64,000 nt of DNA from Owenia fusiformis (taxonomy: Eukaryota > Annelida > Polychaeta > Sabellida > Oweniidae): NCBI GenBank assembly GCA_903813345.2, contig CAIIXF020000005.1, forward strand, positions 8,375,375 through 8,439,374, read 5' to 3'. Made by a program: the position numbers and the translations under genes. Below are positions 35,471 through 44,537 of this stretch, piece after piece (the stretch's first letter is position 1; each line of letters opens with the position of its first letter). A model generated the notes under the pieces. The model was not told where the DNA came from. It searched no databases and was given only the letters and a program-made list of their open reading frames with translations.

Positions 35471-36010
35471 CCTTGTTTGTTGGAATTAAGTTAACTGTCC
35501 CAACACTACTGTCATATGGTTGGTTTAGACTGTTGAAGCTGACACAGGAGGGGAGTAGGAAGACTGTTGTATTCATAGTCAATGTTAAGAAATTTCTAGA
35601 CAGCAACAGAAGTCCAGCTGATCCCACAGGATACTGTTTGACCCTCTTGCTCCGAAGTCAAAGTATGCTGTCATCAAAACATCCTTTCAATAGGCCATTC
35701 AGTTGTTGCTTTTACAAAATCTGAAAAATGAGTAGTCAAGTATCAGAAGTCTGCAATTTTACAGTTTGAATCTTTCTGCTTAGATCTATCGAGTGGAAAT
35801 GATTCAGGAAAAGGCCATCACAACAAAACAAACATGCACAGCACCTTCAATATGATTAACAGTTTTGGTGTGATTGCCTTTTTCAATTGTTTTTTGAAAG
35901 ATTTGGTCCTGTCACCTTATCAGTGTGCTCAGTGGCATTTCCATTGAGCCAAAGCATTCATTCTGGAGGTTGTTGACCATAATGCACCAAGATGAGATAT
36001 TGCATAGAAA
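35471..36010. other. Possible decayed coding sequence, unassigned
   Basis: An 83-codon plus-strand frame at 35473-35724 reads LTVPTLLSYGWFRLLKLTQE and continues without a domain I know. Reading on requires frame changes and stops, and both strands have frames of similar length, so strand is undecided. It could be a transposase or gene relic. No splice-linked partner was found. Confidence 0.2.
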
Positions 36011-37033
36011 ATCAATTAGTCAGCATTTAGATCTGGGGTATCATTTCCATTACCCCAAAATACCATTTAGCTTGTAAAATAGAATGTGCTAATGAAGGTT
36101 AAAACAGAAATTATTTACCTGATATTATGAAGGCCTGCATAAAAAGTTATTGTGAAATCCATTGTCTTCTAACAGCCACAGTACCAATTCATTCCTGAAA
36201 CTGAAAATTATTATACAAATATTAAATAATACATAATTTTAAAGTTCGGAATGGAATCCAAAAATTCTATTATAAAATATATGATCATTTTAAGCAAGGA
36301 AAAGAGAGAACATTTATGTTACAGCGGCAGAGAAGATTCAATCTATGTATTAGCTAGAATAAGAAGTTATGAGACAAGAATGATGATTAATAGTCTATTT
36401 CTACACAATTTTTAATCAGAGTTGAAAATGTTTATCTTTTTAACCCAAATGGCAATGGGTTAGGTACAACACAATGAATTTGAATTCGTGTTTTATCTCA
36501 GTGAAATTTACCTGCGCCTTATACCATATACTACATCTGACGCTTGCATATGACCCTAAACTTCCAAAATGCATGGTGAATGTAATATAGACTAGAATTT
36601 TCTTATTTTCGTCCTATGATATCTCTAACATTTACAAATAAAAATATCAAGAAGCTAGACCAAATCTTTCTGAAACAATGAAAATATCAGTTTGCTCAAA
36701 TTTCATCACTCTCATGTTCATAGGCCCAGGTTAAAGTATTAGTAAGTCTAATATTATATGCAAAAGTTTGAAAACACTTTGAAGAATGTTTAAGTAAGTT
36801 CATTCATTACTTCAGAGAATATTTATCCCATTGAGACTTTCGACTAGTATCCCCTAGTCTTTTATATAATATATAAACCAGAGAGATGAACTTACATAGA
36901 ACCACTTTGAAGAAGATTTTGGACAGATTTGGGAATACATGTACAATTTGATACCAGTTAGGAGAACTCGTACCTGAGACTGCGAGATTTTTAAATATTT
37001 CGACTGAAGTGGGGCACCTGTGAATATTATATT
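36011..37033. other. No recognised feature
   Basis: AT-rich sequence, no supported gene or repeat. Confidence 0.4.
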
Positions 37034-37440
37034 GGACCTAAATTTAGGCCCATGGGCCAAAAATCGAATATAGTACGCTTATTCGCCCATGGGCCTATAA
37101 AAAATGACTATTTATTGATTTTTTCAATAAATTCAAGAGTATTTTGTCACTGGCAGATCGTTCTGTCGTACTTTGTTTCATTGTATTAACATTCATTAAC
37201 AACTTAACATTCCATTGTATTCATCAGCTCTTCTCACCTTTACGCCCACTGGGCCAAAAATCGAAAGTAGTACACTTATACGCCCATGGGCGAAAAATAA
37301 GAGGTAAAATAACAGACGAAATTGCCCCTTCTTTCAGTTATACGCCCAGGGCTTATATGCGAGAAAATCCGGTACTTATACTAAACTTTGACCTGGGCCT
37401 ATGTTCATGCTGTACCTTATCAGGCCCGTAGCAAGGCCCC
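37034..37440. repeat. Repeat with CGCCCATGGGCC palindromes
   Basis: TAGGCCCATGGGCCAAAAATCG at 37048 recurs as ACTGGGCCAAAAATCG and TACGCCCATGGGCG near 37250-37290, with a third related word (TACGCCCAGGGCTTATATGC) near 37341. Unit spacing is irregular. It lies in otherwise plain AT-rich DNA and is non-coding. Confidence 0.45.
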
Positions 37441-38218
37441 TCTTTCAAAATTATGCAGTTTTCACCAGTTCAAGCACCTTTTGCATGAAATTTTAACCAA
37501 AACTATCAAAAAGCTCCCCCTTGGTAAAACCACTCCCATTGGTAAAAAGTGTCTACAGGCCTGCATATCCCAAACAATCAACTGTCAAGCTTACTTTTTA
37601 TAACATGGGAAATCCTAACTTCAGCAAGTCCAGCTGTGCCATTTATTTATGGTGAGCGCTGCATGTGATGATAAGGTAGGTAGTCTAGCGCTTTAGTATT
37701 CCTATTGTAGATTAGTATTGCTGTTATACTGTTTGTGCTCTAGTCTACCTTCTGCTTTACGTGTTTCTTAGGTGCTTTATATTAGCCTTAGGCCTAGATT
37801 AACACCTGCCTAATCTGCAGTGTACTGCTTTTTTACGCATAGATTAGATTAACACCTGCTTGAATGCTTCTATGTGAACATGTAGTATATGTGTATGATT
37901 GGGGTGAATATTTTTAACGTAACACCTGTGTGGAAGCGGATGTTGTCAAATGCTGTGTAGATAATCTTGATTACGAATAACTGTTCGTAACAACATTAAT
38001 AAATTACAGCCATTCAGATTATTTCTAGGCATATATCCATGAACATCTACTTTATGTATATAATATGTAAATAGTGTATATAATTCGTTACTGCATCGCA
38101 TAGTCTACTTTACGGAAACGTAAAATTTTATATTTATTATCTATACAGAGTCTATTTTTACTAGTATTCATATATATTTACTATTGTAGCCTAATTATAT
38201 GACCCACACTAGTCTGGA

Positions 38219-39283
38219 ATGCCACCAAAAAGTAAAAAAGCAAAAACCAAGCTCAAATCTTCTAAATTGGACAAATGTCCATGTAATACAGATTGCGACA
38301 GCCTTTATCTTAACTGCTCAAATTGTGATCAGTGGTGGCACTCTGACTGTTTGGGGCTGGGGAAAAATAAGGAAGAGTGTGAAATATTGGCAGTATATGC
38401 CAAATCAGAAATAGTTTTTAACTGTCCCTACTGTATTATCAACAGTATCAATCTTAAAACACCCCTAAAACCTCAAACACCTGAACACAAGGAGGTGAAA
38501 GGGACAACATCGACAGAGAAATTAAAAAATCATACTTCTAGTAAGAGGAGGAAAGACACAACTGAGGAAAAAAACCTTGGAAAGAACATAGTTATTATTG
38601 ATAACATCAAAAACCCAGGGCTCTTTAAAGACAGTGTATCAATCAAAAAAGAAATTAACAAATTCAAACCCTCAATAAAGATTACACATTGTTATCAACT
38701 TTGTAGAGGTGGCATTGCTATACATTTAGCTGAACCTGAGCAGCGCAGTATTCTCCTAAGCAACTGGCCTGAAGCCGCTTTTGGAGGGTGCGGAAAAGAC
38801 CTGGACATCCACGACAATACACCAGCACCACGATGCATACTCAGGAATGTCAACACTAAGATATCTACTGAGAAGGTAACAACAACCCTACAAGAAATAA
38901 CAGGGGCACCTGTAAGTATCAGGAGGCTCAAATATAGAGACAGTGGTAAGGCTATGCCAATAGTGGTAGCCACATGCAAGAATCACTCTGATATTGCCAC
39001 ATTATTTAAGGCCAAAATTGTCTTACAGAATAAGGAGTTGCTGGTGCAAGCCATAACCACAGCTAAACATAAAATTACAAGGTGTTTTCACTGCCAATCT
39101 TTCGGACACGTGGCTAGGGGTTGCTCCAGCAAAGCTAAGTGTGAGAATTGTGCTGGAGCCCACAAAGGTAAATGCTCAAATCCCACAAAGTGCTCAAACT
39201 GTGGTGAAAAACATAAGGCAAGCTCTATAAATTGCTCCATATACAAAGAAATAAAACTCCAAAGGAGTAAATATGAAATATAA
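38219..39283 (+). CDS. LINE ORF1 (gag-like) protein with PHD and CCHC fingers
   Basis: 354 residues, intact. N-terminal PHD-type zinc finger: C20, C22, C33, C36, H41, C44, C69 and C72, including NCSNCDQWWHSDC. A basic, Lys/Thr-rich linker and a middle domain follow, then a classical zinc knuckle C-x2-C-x4-H-x4-C at about 289-302 (CFHCQSFGHVARGC). Two more Cys/His clusters come after it (CENCAGAHKGKC, CSNCGEKH). ORF1 proteins of Jockey- and I-related LINEs bind their own RNA through such knuckles; a PHD finger in ORF1 is known in some lineages. The stop at 39281-39283 overlaps the next ORF, which is in the +1 frame. The frame is unbroken, in contrast to the deleted ORF2. Confidence 0.8.
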   Translation: MPPKSKKAKTKLKSSKLDKCPCNTDCDSLYLNCSNCDQWWHSDCLGLGKNKEECEILAVYAKSEIVFNCPYCIINSINLKTPLKPQTPEHKEVKGTTSTEKLKNHTSSKRRKDTTEEKNLGKNIVIIDNIKNPGLFKDSVSIKKEINKFKPSIKITHCYQLCRGGIAIHLAEPEQRSILLSNWPEAAFGGCGKDLDIHDNTPAPRCILRNVNTKISTEKVTTTLQEITGAPVSIRRLKYRDSGKAMPIVVATCKNHSDIATLFKAKIVLQNKELLVQAITTAKHKITRCFHCQSFGHVARGCSSKAKCENCAGAHKGKCSNPTKCSNCGEKHKASSINCSIYKEIKLQRSKYEI

Positions 39284-39872
39284 TGGCATGATTTACACTA
39301 TACTGACTGCATTAACCACCCTCATACCAACCCCCAAAATGAACATTTTTCAAGCCAATATACAATCCATTAATACCTCTGCCAAATATATAAAAAACCT
39401 ATCCCCAAATGCTTCAATATTCAAAAATATGTCCATTGATAAGTGGCAAACTAGGTATATCCACTCTGATAAAGTTAATTTGATTCAAAACCTTATACCA
39501 CAAGTAAAAGTTAAATCACAATCATTAAAGTTGGGTAAAAGATACAGTCAGACAAAAGTCAATCAAATTATATCTGGGCACACTCGTCTCAATGGCCACT
39601 ACTACAAAATCAACCCTGATCTTTCCTCTCCCAACTGTGAACACTGTAATTCACCAGAAACTTTGCATCATTTCTTGTTTCAGTGCAGCAAATACAGTGC
39701 TCAGAGGGAGGTAATGCTAGCGGCTATAGACAATGTACTACTAGGAGCCAACTACAACCCAACCATAGACTTACAAACCATCACAGGTCTTAATACAAAC
39801 TTAGACCGGCATATCAACACAGAAATAGTAGAACGACTACAACAGTTCATACTATCAACTAATAGAATTTAA
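39273..39872 (+). pseudogene. LINE ORF2 remnant: endonuclease start fused to C-terminal zinc region
   Basis: 199 residues in one open frame. Near the beginning is MNIFQANIQSINTS, which resembles the first strand of an APE-type endonuclease. After about ten residues the frame passes directly to sequence typical of the LINE C-terminus: SGHTRLNGHYYKINPDLSSP, then CEHCNSPETLHHFLFQCSKY, the C-x2-C...H-x4-C zinc cluster after the reverse transcriptase. The catalytic endonuclease and the reverse transcriptase are absent. The deletion is in frame, so a short fusion could be translated, but it would have no catalytic activity. Confidence 0.7.
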
Positions 39873-40117
39873 CAAATCAAACGAAACAGAGATAGTGACT
39901 CTTAAAGTCTCCAGTATAATTGAGATACTGACTCTTTTAGATAACAATGTCAAAATGCGCACTCTCAAAAGTCTATCAAAACAAGTATTAGTGAAAATTA
40001 CAAGTGATATAATAGTACACAGTGAAAACAAAGTATCTAGTGACCAAAGGCAGCATTAAAGTGCCATCGTGTTAAGTACACTAACACGTAAACTGGATAA
40101 AGAAGAAGAAGAAGAAG

Positions 40118-40869
40118 GTAACAGAATTACATGTATGTCTGACACAATTGGTGATGCTTGCTCTTGATGTTCCAACATGTTGTCATCCCATGTACTTTAG
40201 TCTAAAGGTCCGTTGACTTGTCATCCATTCCTCTCAACTCAGCATAATTCTAAAAACACCTTCCGTCCGATTTGGAACTCTAAATTTTTAAATCTTTCAC
40301 TTTCAGCCTCCTAGTAGTCACATTGAAATGAACAAGACACTTCTATATGTCTGTGATATGTAACTTAAGTTTCTACATATTTAATGATGTAGTATATACA
40401 TCAAATATATGAGGTTTATTGAATCTAGGTCTAATCTAAAATATATTTTCTTTTTTCTTTCGAGAACCGGAACAAACAAAAATCCACAAAATTGCACTCA
40501 CGTTAGTTGCCCTTCCACTTCCGGGTACGTACAGGGTAAGTCAATGAACCTGTCATTGATTATTTATATTCTAACGGCTCTCATGACAATTAAAACCATT
40601 TTTCTTAAATTAAATAGTTTTAGATTAAGAAAATTATTCAAATTAATACTGTTTAAATTGCAAAATAGACAAGTACTTTGACAGGGCTTTGTTTGTTTTG
40701 TATAAAACGGCACAATATTGGTTTCTCACTCCGTATAGTTTAAGAGGTCAATATGTCATGGTCAATTGTTCTAAAAATACAGCATCAAACATCACAAAAG
40801 TAAATACTTTTCCAAATAAGAATATAATCTTCAGCTGTGAATACATTTAAGTCTACATTCTTCAGTTTT
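40118..40869. other. No recognised feature
   Basis: AT-rich spacer after the LINE tail. A 90-codon frame at 40409-40681 lacks any domain pattern. Confidence 0.4.
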
Positions 40870-41235
40870 ATAATGAGAAACATATGTTGAAAGTGATGAC
40901 ACCAAGTTTTACTTTAAATGACAAATCCGACGTCAAAACGGAATCAATATTTTTCACAAATTTTAAACATCATTTTCGAATAAAGTTTTATTAGTTGTAT
41001 AAACGTTTTATTTTAGAAAAAAATCGCTACAATATTTTAAAAAATATTGAAGATACCACACGTGAAAATTGAGATTGATCTATAAAAAATTGACAAATTG
41101 TTACAGTTTTAAGCCAAAGAGGTACGCGACCAAAAATGGCGTAAAAATGAAAGCGAATCACGTCGTAGGGAATGCAGTCAATTTGCTTTCCTGATTTAAA
41201 TGATAATATCTTGGTATATCCTCATTACATAACAG

Positions 41236-41429
41236 GGCTGTCAACTTGGGACCACCTAATATGAGTGACTTCAAAATGTTGGACACCTAAGTCCAAATCT
41301 GAACACTTTTGTCCAAATTATGAACACCTTTGGCCAACTTTTAAACACCTTTGGCCAAAGTTTGAGCACCTTTGCCAAACTTTGAACACCTCAAATTTTT
41401 CGCGCTCGCTACGCTCGCGGTATCGTCAA

Positions 41430-41472
<43 letters not shown>

Positions 41473-41769
41473 GGGGGGGGGGGGGGGGGGGGGTAGGTAC
41501 GAAAAATTTCCAATGAACATGCGTGACACATACGGGATTCGCGTGACAAATCCGAACAAATTGCGTTCGGTTTTTCCCGGCGCTCGTATTTTTACCGTAT
41601 CGTAAACATATTCGAAAAAATTTCTACAGAAATATTTTTGCTTGACAATTACCAGGTAAAATGCGTATTTTGCGTGACATTTTCTGTCACGCAAAAAAAA
41701 ATGGCGTGACTTCAAATTCTTCAGCAAATGCGTGACAAATACGCAAATTGCGGGACAGTTGACAGGCCT
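41236..41769. mobile_element. TIR element with GCGTGACA words
   Basis: Ends GGCTGTCAACTTGGGA and its near-complement GCGGGACAGTTGACAGGCC. The left part has spaced CCTTTGGCCAA / TTTGAACACC words; the right part has GCGTGACAAAT and TTCTGTCACGCAAAA, shared with 3665-3915. It contains the long G tract. Confidence 0.55.
41431..41493 (+). repeat. 63-bp poly(G) tract with a single T
   Basis: 41 consecutive G, one T, then 21 G. It directly follows GCTCGCTACGCTCGCGGTATC. Frames reading polyglycine or, on the other strand, polyproline across it are artefacts of the homopolymer. Such a run could form G-quadruplexes, and its length is hard to sequence reliably. Confidence 0.85.
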
Positions 41770-42512
41770 GCATTTATTTCTCAAAATTGCATAATTTGAA
41801 ACCCAAGAATAAATACTACAAATTGTGAAAATTTAAGACTCATTGAGAACGCACTTGTAAAAGAAAAGCAAATTATATACCTTGTTTACGTTATCCGAGA
41901 ACGTCTTTGATGACGCCATAAGCTCAAAAATGGCCATTTTTAAAAAGTGACTCACCTAACTTTGAGATTTACGGAAACTACATTGAAATGATCATAAATT
42001 CCCAATTTTTTCACATAAATTAAACCACATAAGGGAGTCAATATTCAAAAAGTTTGAGGAAAAAATATCCAAAACTGTATGATCGTTACAGTTTTTGCTA
42101 AAATGTTGAAAAAATAAGATTTTTTTTGTCCAAAAAAGTTTATCGGCCGGCGCGATTTTTCTACCTCCAATTCTTTTCAATGTGTGATTTAATTTAATTC
42201 ATTCTATAGATCTAGATATAATCTACCATCCCACCAAATATCATAAAGATATGCAAGAATATGAATGCGCATGAGCCGTTCAACTTTTCATGTATACACT
42301 GAATTTTTTCTTGAGAATGCCGTCATAGAATATAGTCCCGCGGAAGACCACTAACTTTTTTTTAATAATCACCGCTTTTGTGCCGTCGGCCTCCTAGCTG
42401 TAAATGGTTCGAGATCAACATCAGCATTATTGAGTTGGCTATGGGATATTTTTATGGTTTTTAATTGTTATGATTGTGTTCGAATCAACTGTAATTGAAC
42501 GTAAAGTGGCAT

Positions 42513-42665
42513 AATAAGATTATATAATGGTTCATTCTGTATATCGTGCATTTTATACTCTCGTGCGAATATAATATATTCACTCGTTCGCTACGCTCAC
42601 TTGTGAATATATCATATACTCACTCGAGTATAAACACGATATACAGAAAGAACCATTATATAACC
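42513..42665. repeat. Hairpin element at the right end of the unit 2 interruption
   Basis: TTATATAATGGTTCATTCTG at the left pairs with CAGAAAGAACCATTATATAA at the right. TATATCGTG/CACGATATA and further arms continue to a centre with CACTCGTTCGCTACGCTCAC. It ends just 6-7 bases before unit 2 resumes. Confidence 0.7.
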
Positions 42666-43522
42666 TCATATTATTTTATATTTTTCTTCATGATATATTT
42701 GACTTTGACACAAAAGTTTTTTCGCTGAATGCTTTTTATGTCAAGTCATGATGATATAAAAGTTCCCATTGAATAATATTAGAGTTATTCTGTTTTTATT
42801 GTTGCACATTTTCTATTTTGATTTATTATTGCAATAACACGGATCCATCTGAAAAGACTCGGTGATTGCATGAATACCCTCGTTAAAAGAAAAGTGAAAG
42901 ATAATTTATTTTACAGCCACTGATTCATGATCAGCCTGGCTCTTATACAAAGTGGTAAAACATTATTAAATGGCAAATGTATGTCTTAAAGGGCATTGCT
43001 TATTCTATGAAAATCAACTTGCAGATTTTAGATTTGAATTTCAATGGTGCCATATCCTTATGTTATATATCAAATGAAAGAACTTCATCAGAATTTGTTT
43101 ATCATCATTGAGTTGCAATGCTGAAGATAATTCTAGTGATTTCATGAAAAACCACCAGACATAAAAACAAAAGCCTTCAAGTCTGATGCTCACCCCTATA
43201 AACTTTTGGGATCACATGACAATCTGTGACCTGAGCTGATCTCTCTCTAATGAACACCTGTCTCATAGTGAACACCCTTCCTCAACAATTACTCTACTAA
43301 GTTCTGTATAAATTACTCTCTGCATAGTAAACATCTACCTACACTAGACTTTTTTCGGCCAAAAGAATGTTCCATATATGCAAATTTTACTGTAATAACA
43401 AGAAAAAGTGTTTATCTATTTCTAAATTTTTACTATTTTTAGTGAATAAGAATGGTAATTGTAATAAAATGGTATAACCTTTGGCAAAAAAACTTCTAAC
43501 AGTGAATATACATTTGAAATAT

Positions 43523-43796
43523 GTGGTCGCCGGGTTGGCCTAGTGGTTAAGGCATTGGTCTGAAAAGCAGGAAGTCTGGCTTAATCAAGCTGAAAAGTAG
43601 AGGGCTTGGGTTCTATACCGGCGATTACTAGAGTGCTGCTAACTCGATAAAAGGCTGGCACTGGCTAGAATTGTCTATGGTTCTAGCCAGGATAAAGATA
43701 CCAGTTCTTCAACTCGACAATGGGAAGAACTGCTCTACCTAAGTGACTAATATGTCATGATATGACATCTAAAGAGTCGATAAAAGATATATATAT
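43523..43796 (+). mobile_element. tRNA-derived SINE in unit 2
   Basis: A 274-bp insertion absent from the matching site in unit 3 (ACATTTGAAATATACAGACA). AAATAT flanks it on both sides (43517-43522 and 43797-43802). The head looks like a tRNA: box A-like TGGCCTAGTGGTTAAGG and box B-like GGGTTCTATACC, separated by an enlarged anticodon/variable region. The tail ends in an ATAT run. It is not a working tRNA, because the cloverleaf is not maintained through the middle. Confidence 0.75.
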
Positions 43797-44537
43797 AAAT
43801 ATACAGACAATATTCAATGAATGAGATCACAAATGAAACTCTAATAACTTAGACCCTATTCATATTAATCTTATGTAAGTTGTCAACAGTACCTTGTCCT
43901 GACACAACTATCTTGTATTTCTTAAAAAACATATTTGAAAATATCATACAGAATATATTCTATGATTTATGATTTTAATCAATGAATGGACAACTTTCCA
44001 AACGATCAGCCAGTCATTCTTACTGCCAGCCTTGTTCGAGTCAACTAGGAAAAATACATAAACCATCAAAAATGTATTACATGGTTTTAAAAGTTAAAAT
44101 CTATGGTTTAGTGAAAATTTACCAGCAATATGATCTTTTTTTAATGGTTACAAAAATACCATGTTTGTTCTGACATGGTATCCAATAAATATCACTGTGG
44201 CTATGGAAAATTATAAAGTGATATTTATTCCTTAAGATTGACTTACAATGCGGAATACAATACTTTCCAAATTATTATTACATATCAAACAACATCCTTT
44301 AAGAATAGTATTCATAGCTTTATTCTAACCTTTTTATGTAGCATTTACACAAAGAAGCTCTGAAGCTAAAACCTTTAACAAATAAGATTTCTTTATCCAA
44401 TCAGATTAAAGTCACTACCATATAAGCACTTAATTCTTAAATAAATTGGTGGGGTGTTTGTCTGAAAACTAGAAGGGATGCAACAATACAGGCAACACTG
44501 ATACAGCACATAAATTGCAATTTAAACACCTTACACA

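Larger units (their letters stand above)
37640..40117 (+). mobile_element. Internally deleted non-LTR retrotransposon (LINE)
   Basis: Order from left to right: about 0.6 kb of 5' leader, ORF1 (38219-39283), an ORF2 remnant overlapping ORF1 by 11 bases (39273-39872), a short 3' UTR, and a terminal (GAA)n run at 40099-40117. Tandem 3' tails of this kind are common in LINEs. Most of the endonuclease and the whole reverse transcriptase are missing from ORF2, so it could move only in trans. The 5' end is approximate and target duplications were not found. Confidence 0.7.
40870..42180. repeat. Degenerate ~440-bp repeat pair split by a TIR element
   Basis: TTGTTACAGTTTT at about 41098 and ATCGTTACAGTTTTTGCTAAA at about 42080 lie about 980 bp apart. 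Subtracting the element at 41236-41769 leaves about 445 bp, close to the period seen at 25.5-26.1 kb. Similar sequence therefore lies on both sides of the 26.3-40.9 kb interval. Confidence 0.35.
23069..42671. other. About 19.6-kb segment splitting tandem unit 2
   Basis: Relative to unit 3 (TTTTGGATGTTAT followed by TTTATATTTTTCTTCATG near 50335), unit 2 is interrupted for about 19.6 kb. TTAT is present at both junctions, compatible with a 4-bp target duplication or microhomology. The inside is a mosaic of mobile elements and satellite-like repeats, described separately; I see no ordinary host gene in it. No long terminal inverted repeat joins the two ends, so it need not be one element. It may be a transposed chromosomal block, or repeated insertions into one site. 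Confidence 0.7.

Noticed and set aside
41265-41784. Glycine-rich and proline-rich proteins on opposite strands
   Set aside because: Both are translations of the same poly(G) tract and have no other support.
43523-43630. tRNA gene
   Set aside because: A- and B-box-like motifs are present, but the spacing is too long and the cloverleaf fails. It lies inside an insertion with target duplication, so it is a SINE head.
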